Of a DNA stretch of 64,000 bases, positions 48,020 through 56,230 are shown one piece after another. Every line of letters starts with the position of its first letter. Position 1 is the stretch's first letter. This DNA is from Bacillota bacterium (GTDB taxonomy: Bacteria > Bacillota > Clostridia > Acetivibrionales > JAEZXR01). The stretch covers positions 1-64,000 of the forward strand of contig JAEZXR010000098.1 in NCBI GenBank assembly GCA_023419605.1. The letters run 5' to 3'. The notes below the pieces were generated by a model that was not told the DNA's origin, did no database searches, and was given only the letters and a program-made list of their open reading frames with translations. A program made the position numbers and the translations under genes.

Positions 48020-49162
48020 ATGAATGATCCGTATAAACGATTAACACCGGATGAAGCATTAAAAGCCGCCGCTGAGCACAATCGGGGCCATCTGAAAATA
48101 TTTATCGGCTATGCGCCTGGAGTTGGGAAGACCTATTCCATGTTGAATGAAGGAAACCGCAGGCTGCAACGGGGACAGGATATTGTCGTCGGCTATGTGG
48201 AATCCCACCACCGGGAAGAAACTGACAAGCAAGTTGGCAGCCTTGAAATCATACCCAGGAAAAAGGTCGAGTATAATGGCACTACCATGGAAGAAATGGA
48301 CACAGAGGCCATTATTGAGAGAAATCCCAAGGCCGTCCTGGTAGATGAACTGGCCCATACCAACGTTCCCGGTTCCAGAAACAAAAAGCGGTATGAGGAT
48401 GTAGAAGAGATTCTTGCTGCCGGCATCAATGTGATCACTACACTTAACATTCAGCATTTGGAAAGCTTGAACGATATTGTAAAGCAAATTACCGGTATCT
48501 GTGTCCGGGAAACCATTCCGGATTCTATTGTAGAGAAAGCGGACGAGGTTGTCGTCGTAGACATTACTCCCGATGCCCTTCAAAACAGGCTCAAGCGGGG
48601 AAATGTCTACAACCTGGAGAAGGTACCCCAGGCCCTGAAGAATTTCTTCCGGAAAGGCAACCTGAATGCCTTGCGGGAAATTGCCCTGCGTCAGACCGCC
48701 GAAGAAGTAGATGAAGATCTGGAAGAGTATATGAAGGAGCATGGCATCAAGGACAACTGGCGCACGGTTGAGCGGGTTATGGTCTGTATCAGCCCCAGCC
48801 CCTCTGCCAAAAGATTAATCCGCAGAGGCGCACGGATTGCCAGAAGGTACAAGTGTGAATGGATTGTGGCCAGTGTCGATTGTACGAATCTGTTTGCCCC
48901 CAAACTGACCCCAAGACTGAAGGAATCTCTCGAAAGCCACTATAAGCTGGCAAAACAGCTGGGAGCAGAGGTTGTGAAGCTTGTCGGCAAAAGTGTATCG
49001 GGAGAATTGGTGCGCTTTGCCCATGAACGGCACATCACCCAGATTATTCTGGGCCATTCTACCCGAACCAAGCTCCAAACCCTTGTCAGGGGCTCTACGG
49101 TTAACAAGCTTTTAAAAAAGGCAAAAAACATTGAAATTCATGTAATTCCCAATGAAATATGA
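48020..49162 (+). CDS. Stand-alone KdpD N-terminal sensor (KdpD + USP domains, no kinase)
   Basis: 380-aa protein equal to the cytoplasmic N-terminal part of KdpD. The KdpD domain (about 22-232) has a Walker A motif GYAPGVGKTYS and VDELAHTNVPGSRNKKR; a universal-stress-protein-like domain follows (about 250-375, ending ILGHSTRTKLQTLVRGSTVNKLL). The four membrane helices, GAF and histidine kinase domains of full-length KdpD (about 890 aa in E. coli) are absent, and the frame ends cleanly at a terminator, so this is not a recent truncation. Similar short KdpD forms occur in other bacteria. It converges on the kdpFABC operon. The c-di-AMP motif described for staphylococcal KdpD is not conserved in the USP part. 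Confidence 0.9.
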   Translation: MNDPYKRLTPDEALKAAAEHNRGHLKIFIGYAPGVGKTYSMLNEGNRRLQRGQDIVVGYVESHHREETDKQVGSLEIIPRKKVEYNGTTMEEMDTEAIIERNPKAVLVDELAHTNVPGSRNKKRYEDVEEILAAGINVITTLNIQHLESLNDIVKQITGICVRETIPDSIVEKADEVVVVDITPDALQNRLKRGNVYNLEKVPQALKNFFRKGNLNALREIALRQTAEEVDEDLEEYMKEHGIKDNWRTVERVMVCISPSPSAKRLIRRGARIARRYKCEWIVASVDCTNLFAPKLTPRLKESLESHYKLAKQLGAEVVKLVGKSVSGELVRFAHERHITQIILGHSTRTKLQTLVRGSTVNKLLKKAKNIEIHVIPNEI

Positions 49163-49168
49163 ATATCC

Positions 49169-49216
49169 GCATAAAAATACTACCGTAGGAGGTTTCCTAC
49201 GGTAGTATTTTTATGC
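49169..49216. terminator. Bidirectional terminator between kdpD-N and the kdp operon
   Basis: Perfect 22-bp stem (49169-49190 with 49195-49216) with a GGTT loop and AAAAA/TTTTT tracts in both arms. It overlaps the stop codon of the 47-aa ORF at the end of the kdp operon. Confidence 0.93.
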
Positions 49217-49354
49217 ATACTTATCATCTTCATCCATTTTATAACGGACAGCATTTAGTTTTTTGAAATAGTAGTAATCATCAATCTTTTTAATCAGGAT
49301 GATTACACTCACAATAATTACACAAAGCCCTACTTTTGCCAGGAATCGTTCCAT
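49211..49354 (-). CDS. 47-aa membrane micro-ORF at the end of the kdp operon
   Basis: ATG-initiated frame of 47 codons, 43 bp after the kdpC stop. The product starts ERFLAKVGLCVIIVSVIILI (one membrane helix) and ends with a basic, tyrosine-rich stretch and an acidic tail (KMDEDDKYA). Its stop codon lies at the base of the shared terminator, so it is the last possible gene of the transcript. The ribosome site (AAAGAGATG) is weak. A gene called kdpX sits after kdpC in Clostridium acetobutylicum, but I cannot tell whether they are related. Confidence 0.55.
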   Translation of the reverse strand: MERFLAKVGLCVIIVSVIILIKKIDDYYYFKKLNAVRYKMDEDDKYA

Positions 49355-49397
49355 GACAATCATCTCTTTTCTAATTTATAATGCCCTGAAATTCCCT

Positions 49398-50018
49398 TTA
49401 CTTCAGCCTCTTTGCGATTTCCATATTGACCAGTAAAACATTCACCCTGGACTCTCCAAATACGCCCCACTGCCGTCCCTCGGTATTTTTTCTAACCATT
49501 TCCTCCAGATCCGTCGTACTGATTCCTGTCGCCTTTGCAATGGCCGGAATTTGGATTTTTGCAGCCTCCGGGCTGATATGGGGGTCCAGTCCCGACCCGG
49601 AGCTGGTAAGTAGGTCTGTAGGAATGTCTTCCCTCTTTACCCCCGGGTGCGTTTTCAGGAATTCCTCCATATCCTTTTGTACTCTTTCTACCAGGGCCGG
49701 ATTGGAAGGCGCCAGGTTTGCAGAACCGGAAGAAACTCCCGCATAGGCCGTTTTCCCTTCTTTGTCCGGTATTGTATCTTCTTTCTTGTAAGTATTGTAA
49801 TTATAAGCGGAAACCCTGCCATGGAAGAACCTGGGGTCGGTAAAATTCTGCCCCAAAAGTACGGAACCCACCTTGGCTCCATTGTACTCCACCATACTTC
49901 CGCCGGCCTGCTTCGGGAATATCAACCGGCTGATTCCTGTCATGCCCAGAGGAAATATAACTCCGCATAGCAGTAATAAAGCTGCGCTTACAGCAATGGC
50001 TCTTATCAATATTTTCAT
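49398..50018 (-). CDS. kdpC: K+-transporting ATPase subunit C
   Basis: Single-span membrane subunit of 206 aa of the Kdp P-type ATPase. One N-terminal helix (residues 5-27) is followed by the conserved external domain with LGQNFTDPRFFHGR, then SSGSGLDPHISPEAA and GRQWGVFGESRVNVL(L)N-type end. KdpC assists ATP binding and complex assembly. It lies 13 bp after kdpB in the order F-A-B-C. Full length. Confidence 0.95.
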   Translation of the reverse strand: MKILIRAIAVSAALLLLCGVIFPLGMTGISRLIFPKQAGGSMVEYNGAKVGSVLLGQNFTDPRFFHGRVSAYNYNTYKKEDTIPDKEGKTAYAGVSSGSANLAPSNPALVERVQKDMEEFLKTHPGVKREDIPTDLLTSSGSGLDPHISPEAAKIQIPAIAKATGISTTDLEEMVRKNTEGRQWGVFGESRVNVLLVNMEIAKRLK

Positions 50019-50031
50019 TCCATATCCCTCC

Positions 50032-52086
50032 CTAACCCAAATTCAGAAGCCGCAGTACCGGGTGGATGATAATATCGATCAGCTTGATCCCTGCAAAGGG
50101 AACAAGAACTCCTCCCAGACCGTAAATCATCATATTTTTCGCCAGTATGGCTTCGGCGCTCATGGGTTTGTATTTAACGCCCCGCATTGCAATGGGGATC
50201 AAGGCCGGTATAATGATGGCATTGAAGATCAAGGCAGACAATATGGCACTCTGGGAAGATGCCAATCCCATAATGTTCAGCACGTTCATCTGCGGTATTG
50301 CCGCGGCAAATATGGCCGGAATGATGGCAAAATACTTGGCCACATCGTTGGCAATACTGAAAGTGGTAAGGGATCCCCGGGTAATCAGAAGCTGTTTACC
50401 GATTTCTACCACCTCAATGATTTTGGTAGGATCTGAATCCAGGTCTACCATATTGGCCGCTTCCTTGGCTGCCACAGTACCACTGTTCATGGCCAGACCC
50501 ACGTCCGCCTGGGCCAGGGCCGGAGCATCGTTAGTACCGTCACCCGTCATGGCAACCAGCCGCCCCTGGGCCTGTTCCTTTTTGATTACTTCAATCTTAT
50601 CCTCCGGCTTGCATTCAGCAATAAAATCATCCACTCCGGCTTCTCTTGCGATGGTTTCTGCCGTCAGAGGGTTATCACCCGTGCACATAACCGTTCTTAT
50701 ACCGATTTCCCGCAGCCGTGCAAACCGTTCTACCAGACCGGGCTTCACCGTGTCCTTGAGATAAACAACTCCGAAGATTTCCTTATCTACGCATACGACC
50801 AGCGGCGTACCGCCCAGCTTGGCAATCCTTGTGGTCACACCCTCCAGATCCTGTGGGATGGTACCTCCCAAATTGACTGCGAACTTTTTGATGGCATCCG
50901 AAGCTCCTTTTCTCACCTGCGCACCATTGGGAAGGTTCATACCGCTCATTCGTGTTTGACCGGTAAACTCAATGAACTCTGCTGTCTTATACTCCTCCAC
51001 ATTGGCCTTTATTCCCTGCTTTCCTGCCAGTTCCACTATGGATCGCCCTTCCGGTGTTTCATCCTTTATGGAGGCAATCAAAGCGAACCGTGTCACTTCT
51101 TCTACCGTATGCTTTCCTACAGCGGTGAATTCTGCCGCAAGACGATTTCCATACGTAATGGTACCCGTTTTATCCAATATCATGGTGTCCACATCCCCGC
51201 AGGCTTCTACCGCCTTACCGGACATGGCGATAACGTTAAACCGGGTTACCCTGTCCATTCCTGCGATACCGATGGCGGATAAAAGGCCGCCGATGGTAGT
51301 AGGAATCAGGCATACCAGCAGTGCAATCAACGTGGAAACGGGAATTTTTACCCCTGCATAATTGGCCATGGGATAGAGGGCCACGATGACCACCAGGAAT
51401 ATCATGGTCAGACTTACCAGCACCGTTGTTAAGGCAATTTCATTGGGCGTCTTCTGCCGGGAAGCCCCTTCTACCAGGCTGATCATTTTCTCCAGGAAAG
51501 ATTCTCCGGGTGTTGCCGTGATCCTTACCTTCAGCCAGTCACTGACTACCTTGGTACCTCCCGTAACGGAGCTGAAATCTCCGCCGGCTTCCTTCATCAC
51601 CGGAGCCGATTCGCCGGTGATGGCTGACTCGTCCACAAAGCCCAAACCTTCTACCACTTCTCCGTCATTCGGAATTACATCTCCGATTTCTACTAAAACG
51701 ATATCACCCTTTTTCACTTCGCTGGCATTGACGATTCTGGTAGAACCGCTCTTATCCAGAAGCTTTGCCTTGGTGTCCTTCCTTGTCTTTTTCAAACTCT
51801 CCGCCTGGGCTTTTCCCCTGCCTTCCGCCACAGCCTCAGCAAAATTTGCAAACAGTACCGTGACAAACAGGATGATGGTGACGATGGCATTATATAGGCG
51901 GCTTCCCTCCGCTTCTATAATGGTAGGGAAAAAGGTGAGAAACAAGGTAATCAGGAAACCGATTTCCACTACAAACATTACAGGATTTTTTATCATATCT
52001 TTGGGATTCAATTTTACAAAGGAATCCTTAATGGCATTTACAACAATTTCTTTTGTAATCCAGCTTTTTTTATTTTCTTTTCTCAT
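50032..52086 (-). CDS. kdpB: K+-transporting ATPase subunit B (catalytic P-type ATPase)
   Basis: P-type ATPase subunit of 684 aa. The phosphorylated Asp305 is in DKTGT, the actuator TGES motif is at 157-160 (its Ser is the inhibitory phosphorylation site in E. coli KdpB), and the hinge motif is TGDGTNDAPALAQ. Membrane helices lie near 35-85, 220-275 and 570-680. It hydrolyses ATP to drive K+ from KdpA into the cell. 13-bp gaps to kdpA and kdpC indicate one operon. Confidence 0.97.
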   Translation of the reverse strand: MRKENKKSWITKEIVVNAIKDSFVKLNPKDMIKNPVMFVVEIGFLITLFLTFFPTIIEAEGSRLYNAIVTIILFVTVLFANFAEAVAEGRGKAQAESLKKTRKDTKAKLLDKSGSTRIVNASEVKKGDIVLVEIGDVIPNDGEVVEGLGFVDESAITGESAPVMKEAGGDFSSVTGGTKVVSDWLKVRITATPGESFLEKMISLVEGASRQKTPNEIALTTVLVSLTMIFLVVIVALYPMANYAGVKIPVSTLIALLVCLIPTTIGGLLSAIGIAGMDRVTRFNVIAMSGKAVEACGDVDTMILDKTGTITYGNRLAAEFTAVGKHTVEEVTRFALIASIKDETPEGRSIVELAGKQGIKANVEEYKTAEFIEFTGQTRMSGMNLPNGAQVRKGASDAIKKFAVNLGGTIPQDLEGVTTRIAKLGGTPLVVCVDKEIFGVVYLKDTVKPGLVERFARLREIGIRTVMCTGDNPLTAETIAREAGVDDFIAECKPEDKIEVIKKEQAQGRLVAMTGDGTNDAPALAQADVGLAMNSGTVAAKEAANMVDLDSDPTKIIEVVEIGKQLLITRGSLTTFSIANDVAKYFAIIPAIFAAAIPQMNVLNIMGLASSQSAILSALIFNAIIIPALIPIAMRGVKYKPMSAEAILAKNMMIYGLGGVLVPFAGIKLIDIIIHPVLRLLNLG

Positions 52087-52099
52087 TGTTCACACCCCT

Positions 52100-53779
52100 T
52101 TACCGTCCGATGGTCAAGTGCTCTGCTACCGGGCCTAAAGCGATGGCCGGGAAGAATGTCAAAGCACCGATGATGATGACAACTGCAACCAGTATTACTG
52201 TAAAAAGCGTATTGTCTGTCCGGAAAGTTCCTACGCCCACCGGCACTTCCCTCTTTGCCGCCAGGGACCCTGCGACGGCAAGCAATGCAATAATGGAAAT
52301 GTATCTTCCAAGGAACATGACAAGTCCTGTGCTTACATTCCAGAACATCGTATTATCCGCCAACCCTTCAAAGCCGGAACCATTATTGGCGGCCGAAGAA
52401 GTAAACTCGTACAGGATTTGTGAAAGCCCATGGAACCCCGGATTTGTTATCCCTGCCAGGCCCTGGGGAACGATGAGTGCGATGGCGGAAGATAGCAATA
52501 TGATAAAGGGGTGTACCAAAATCGCCAGAGCGATGAGCTTCACTTCCCTGCCTTCAATTTTCTTTCCCAGAAACTCCGGTGTCCTTCCTACCATCAAACC
52601 GCAAAGGAATACAGCCAATATGGCATACATCAGCATATTCATAAATCCTACACCCTTGCCGCCAAAGACAACATTGATCATCATCTGCCATAGTGCAACC
52701 AGTCCGCCTAAGGGTGTCAGAGAATCATGCATGTTGTTGACGGAGCCTGTGGTGGCAGCCGTTGTTACCGTGGTAAAGAGGGCGGACTGTGCCGTTCCGA
52801 ACCGTACTTCCTTTCCTTCCATGTTCCCCATTGCCTGGCTTACGCCTGCATTTGCCAATACCGGATTTCCTGCCGACTCGAAAACGTAGGCACCTGTCAA
52901 GGATACTGCAAAAAGTATGGCCATGGCCGCAAAGATCACCCATCCCTGTTTTCTGTTCCGCAGCATTAATCCGAAGGCATATACCAGCGAAGTGGGCAGC
53001 AGCATCATGCAGAGCATATGAATTACATTGGTCAGAGGCGTTGGGTTCTCAAAGGGATGCGCCGCGTTGGCTCCAAGAAATCCTCCACCGTTTGTTCCGA
53101 TGTGCTTTATGGCTTCAAGAGAAGCTATAGGCCCTAAGGGGATATCCTGCAAGGTTCCTTCCAGGGTTGTCACTGTCTGGTTGGAAGATAGGGTCTGCGG
53201 CACTCCCTGCCATACCAGAAGCAGTGTAACAATGATGGCCGTAGGCAGCAGTATTCGTGTTGTGAGTCTTATAATATCTACAAAGAAATTTCCCACGGTT
53301 TTTGCTTTGCCTGTAATGCCGCGGATAAAGGCAGCAGCTGCGGCAAAGCCTGTTGCGGCCGAAGTAAACATAAGGAACGTAATGGCTGCCATCTGGCTTA
53401 GATACGACAATCCCCATTCCCCACTGTAATGTTGAAGGTTTGTGTTGGTGATAAAGCTTATGGCTGTATTAAAAGCCAGAGACGGCTCCATATTTTTGCT
53501 GCCGTTTGGATTCAAACCGATAAAATCCTGTATACGGAAAATCAAGTAAACCAGCAAGGTCATCACCAGGTTTGTGACCACCAGCGCCACGGCATACTGC
53601 TTCCAGTTCATTTCCTCCCTTTTCAGTCCCGTCAATTTGTAAAGTAGATTTTCAATCCTGTCCATAACAGGATCTGCAAAGGTTTTTTCTCCGCTTATGA
53701 CTTTGTAGATGTATTTTCCCATTGGAACCACCAGCAGCATTACCAGTGCCAGTGTAAGTAAAATCTGTACAACGCCCAT
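52100..53779 (-). CDS. kdpA: K+-transporting ATPase subunit A (channel-like)
   Basis: K+-binding subunit of 559 aa with ten membrane helices, related to SKT-type channels. Four filter-type loops are visible, including TNTNLQHYSGE, GTNGGGFLGANAAHPFENP, TTAATTGSVNNMHDS and SSAANNGSGFEGL. High-affinity K+ uptake at low external K+. ATG with an AGGAGG-like site (AAGGAGGCC). Between kdpF and this gene is a strong hairpin. Confidence 0.97.
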   Translation of the reverse strand: MGVVQILLTLALVMLLVVPMGKYIYKVISGEKTFADPVMDRIENLLYKLTGLKREEMNWKQYAVALVVTNLVMTLLVYLIFRIQDFIGLNPNGSKNMEPSLAFNTAISFITNTNLQHYSGEWGLSYLSQMAAITFLMFTSAATGFAAAAAFIRGITGKAKTVGNFFVDIIRLTTRILLPTAIIVTLLLVWQGVPQTLSSNQTVTTLEGTLQDIPLGPIASLEAIKHIGTNGGGFLGANAAHPFENPTPLTNVIHMLCMMLLPTSLVYAFGLMLRNRKQGWVIFAAMAILFAVSLTGAYVFESAGNPVLANAGVSQAMGNMEGKEVRFGTAQSALFTTVTTAATTGSVNNMHDSLTPLGGLVALWQMMINVVFGGKGVGFMNMLMYAILAVFLCGLMVGRTPEFLGKKIEGREVKLIALAILVHPFIILLSSAIALIVPQGLAGITNPGFHGLSQILYEFTSSAANNGSGFEGLADNTMFWNVSTGLVMFLGRYISIIALLAVAGSLAAKREVPVGVGTFRTDNTLFTVILVAVVIIIGALTFFPAIALGPVAEHLTIGR

Positions 53780-53809
53780 TGTAAGGCCTCCTTCTTCTGC
53801 TAAGGGCCG

Positions 53810-53896
53810 GCTGAAATATTACTTCCGATACTTTTTCGGGATGCGGGGCTCTGCTGTGGCAGCCTGAAAAAGCTTTAGCGGAAGTTATATTTCAGC
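53810..53896. repeat. 87-bp hairpin element between kdpF and kdpA
   Basis: Outer arms 53810-53827 and 53879-53896 pair at 17 of 18 positions, and an inner stem of 10 bp (53831-53840 with 53863-53872) continues it around a GC-rich head. It lies inside the operon between two genes, so it will be in the mRNA and may set subunit ratio by affecting stability, or be a small repeat inserted there. Confidence 0.7.
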
Positions 53897-53901
53897 GATC
53901 C

Positions 53902-53979
53902 CTAAAATTTCTCCGGATTAACCAGTACATACCCCAGGTATAAAAACAATACTGCGGATATTATAATTAAAGCGATCAT
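53902..53979 (-). CDS. kdpF: KdpF small membrane peptide
   Basis: 25-aa peptide of one membrane helix, with the KdpF-type ending YLGYVLVNPEKF. KdpF stabilises the Kdp complex in E. coli. ATG with GGAGGG about 9 bases upstream. The position, just upstream of kdpA, is as expected. Confidence 0.9.
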   Translation of the reverse strand: MIALIIISAVLFLYLGYVLVNPEKF

Positions 53980-53995
53980 TCTTCCGTCCCTCCAT

Positions 53996-54088
53996 TCACT
54001 TGCTTATCTGTCCGTCGCACCACTTTGCAAACAGTAAAACCAGTCCGAAACACACCAGCAAAGTACCTGCAAAAATAGCATCCAGCAC
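53996..54088 (-). CDS. 30-aa hydrophobic micro-ORF, first gene of the kdp operon
   Basis: GTG-initiated frame of 30 codons with a strong GGGAGG 8 bases upstream. The peptide has one membrane helix (DAIFAGTLLVCFGLVLLFA) and a C-terminal KWCDGQISK tail. It ends 16 bp before kdpF. Two small ORFs for hydrophobic peptides were described in front of kdpA in Clostridium acetobutylicum (orfZ and orfY, as I recall), and this matches that layout. Function unknown; possibly a second accessory peptide of the pump. Confidence 0.75.
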   Translation of the reverse strand: MLDAIFAGTLLVCFGLVLLFAKWCDGQISK

Positions 54089-54379
54089 TATAACCACCTC
54101 CCGGTAAACTCTTATGCGGCACCATAAGTGCCATTGAGTATAGGCTTATTGTACGCTAAAAAATATTTTTTCTAAATCTTCATAAAATTCGAGGTACGTT
54201 TTTGCTCAACTTATTAGGAACCATCTGTTGAGTTTAACTCCTTTTCTCATAGTGATATCTTTTATTTTCTCATTTTAATGATAGTCTGATACGTTGCATT
54301 ATAAGACTTCTGAATCTATACTTTAAGTAAAGGGAAAATAAATATAATGTTGTTTCAGGAGAAGAGAAGGAGATTCTAT
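54089..54379. other. Divergent promoter region between kdp operon and histidine kinase
   Basis: About 290 bp of AT-rich spacer. GGCAC-CATAA-GTGCC (near 54118-54132) is a small palindrome on the kdp side, and a TTGCAT...TATAAG-like pair near 54293-54304 may serve the kinase. I looked for a c-di-AMP (ydaO) riboswitch and do not see one. Confidence 0.4.
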
Positions 54380-56230
54380 ATGGTGAAGACACTGAAAGGC
54401 AAAATTTCATTGATATACCTTTGTCTTGTGGTAATGATCGCCGTTGTGGGAGCGGCTTCGGTCATCAACCTGTACGGGCTGAGCAAGTCCATCGATGGAC
54501 TGATGACGGCAAACTATAAAAGCATCCACGCCGTCGAGAATATGCTGGAAGCGGTGGAACGGCAGGACAGTGCCTCCCTCATTTATATCTATATTGACAA
54601 ACAGAAAGGAATCGACCTTTTTACGGAAAACAACAGCTCCTTTCTTCGCTGGTACAATACCGAGTCAACCAACATCACCGAGCAAGGCGAGCAAGCGCTG
54701 GTTGCTAATATAAATACCTACTATACCGCCTATGTAAAGCTCTTTTCCGAGCTGCAGGAAATTCGGAATACAAAAGGGATTGAGGCCAGCGTAGAATTCT
54801 ATAACAGCAGAATCATGCCTGATTTTATTACAGTAAAACAGGAATTGAAGGCATTATCTACATTAAATGAAAAAGCCATGTTTAAAAGTAAGGACAAGGC
54901 TACCAAAACCGCCAGAACCTCCATGTACTGGCTTCTGATTCTTTCTGCCGTTACGATTATCGGAGGTTTTCTGATGTCGAGATTCTTTACCCACCGGTTT
55001 TTGCGCCCCATCTATACCCTTACACAAACCATGAAACTGGTCAAGGCCGGGGATCTGAACCAAGAGGCTACCATCATATCCCAGGACGAAATCGGAGAAC
55101 TTGCCGTTGAATTCAACAACATGACGAAACGCCTTCAACAGTACGAACAGAGCGCTATTGGCAGACTGATGGAAGAAAAGAACAAATCTGTGGCTATTGT
55201 TAAGAGCATATCCGACCCTTTGGTCGTATTAGACTCTCACTACCGGATTCTTCTTTTAAATGAATCCTGTGAGAAGCTCTTTTCGGTCCACGAGACAAGT
55301 GCAGTAAATAAACACTTCCTGGAGGTCATCCGCAACGGAGAGCTATTTGACTACATCTCCAGTACCTTTGAGGCCCGGGAGGAGCTTAGGGAGAAAACAA
55401 TCTCCATTTTGGTGGAGGGGGAGGAATACTACTTCAATGTCATGGTGACTACCCTCAAGGATATGGATACAAACCTGAGCGGGATGATCGTCGTATTTCA
55501 TAACATCACTCAGCTCAAATACCTGGAGAAGGTTCGTACAGATTTTATTGCCACCATTTCCCACGAGTTTAAGACACCCCTCACGTCCATTATTATGGGC
55601 ACGGACTTGATTCTGGATGAAGGCATGGGACTCTTAAATGGAGACCAAAAGGACGTAATGAATACCATAAAAGAAGACAGCCAGCGGCTTTCCACCCTGG
55701 TTCACGACCTTCTTGAGCTGTCGAAAATCGAGTCCGGCAAGGCCATATTCCATATGAAGCCTTGCCGTATAGACGGTATTATCGAGAACTCCATAAAACA
55801 GTTTTATCCACTGGCAGAGCAAAAGGATATCCAGCTTAATTTCGAATGCGATGAGGATTTGCCGAAAGTGGATGCAGACCCGGAAAAGATCACCTGGGTT
55901 CTGAATAACCTGGTATCCAATGCCTTAAAGTACACCAATGCAGGAGATGAAATCCATGTAAGTGCCGCTGCCGAAAATGGGAAAATGCATATCACGGTAA
56001 AAGATACGGGAGCCGGAATTCCCGAAGAATACCTGGATAAAATATTTGATAAGTTTGTTCAGGTCAAAGGCTACGACCTGGAGATGAGAGGCACAGGTCT
56101 GGGCCTTGCCGTTGTAAAAGAAATTATAGAGGCCCATCATGGAGAAATAAAATGTGAAAGCAAGCTGGATTCGGGAAGCAGCTTTACTTTTACTTTGAAT
56201 TTGAGTAAGGAAAGAAGTGAAAAAGTATGA
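54380..56230 (+). CDS. Membrane sensor histidine kinase (4HB-HAMP-PAS-HisKA-HATPase)
   Basis: Kinase of 616 aa. Two membrane helices (about 10-30 and 183-203) flank an external four-helix-bundle domain like those of chemoreceptors. HAMP (about 204-258), a PAS domain (about 265-370), HisKA with the phosphorylated His in ATISHEFKTPLTS, and an HATPase domain with NNLVSNALKY, DTGAGIP and GTGLGLAV follow. The ATG used follows AAGGAG by 7 bases; an earlier ATG has none. Its stop overlaps the start of the response regulator (ATGA). It is divergent from the kdp operon, so control of kdp is possible, but it is not KdpD-like and its signal is unknown. Confidence 0.92.
   Translation: MVKTLKGKISLIYLCLVVMIAVVGAASVINLYGLSKSIDGLMTANYKSIHAVENMLEAVERQDSASLIYIYIDKQKGIDLFTENNSSFLRWYNTESTNITEQGEQALVANINTYYTAYVKLFSELQEIRNTKGIEASVEFYNSRIMPDFITVKQELKALSTLNEKAMFKSKDKATKTARTSMYWLLILSAVTIIGGFLMSRFFTHRFLRPIYTLTQTMKLVKAGDLNQEATIISQDEIGELAVEFNNMTKRLQQYEQSAIGRLMEEKNKSVAIVKSISDPLVVLDSHYRILLLNESCEKLFSVHETSAVNKHFLEVIRNGELFDYISSTFEAREELREKTISILVEGEEYYFNVMVTTLKDMDTNLSGMIVVFHNITQLKYLEKVRTDFIATISHEFKTPLTSIIMGTDLILDEGMGLLNGDQKDVMNTIKEDSQRLSTLVHDLLELSKIESGKAIFHMKPCRIDGIIENSIKQFYPLAEQKDIQLNFECDEDLPKVDADPEKITWVLNNLVSNALKYTNAGDEIHVSAAAENGKMHITVKDTGAGIPEEYLDKIFDKFVQVKGYDLEMRGTGLGLAVVKEIIEAHHGEIKCESKLDSGSSFTFTLNLSKERSEKV

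Noticed and set aside
48740..48920. c-di-AMP binding motif in the USP domain of the KdpD fragment
   Set aside because: A Ser-Pro-Ser is present, but the second half of the staphylococcal motif is replaced (WIVAS instead of FTAxY), so binding is not supported by the sequence.
54089..54379. Possible c-di-AMP (ydaO) riboswitch in front of the kdp operon
   Set aside because: The spacer is only about 290 bp, divergent, and lacks the conserved sequence blocks of that class; no aptamer could be drawn.
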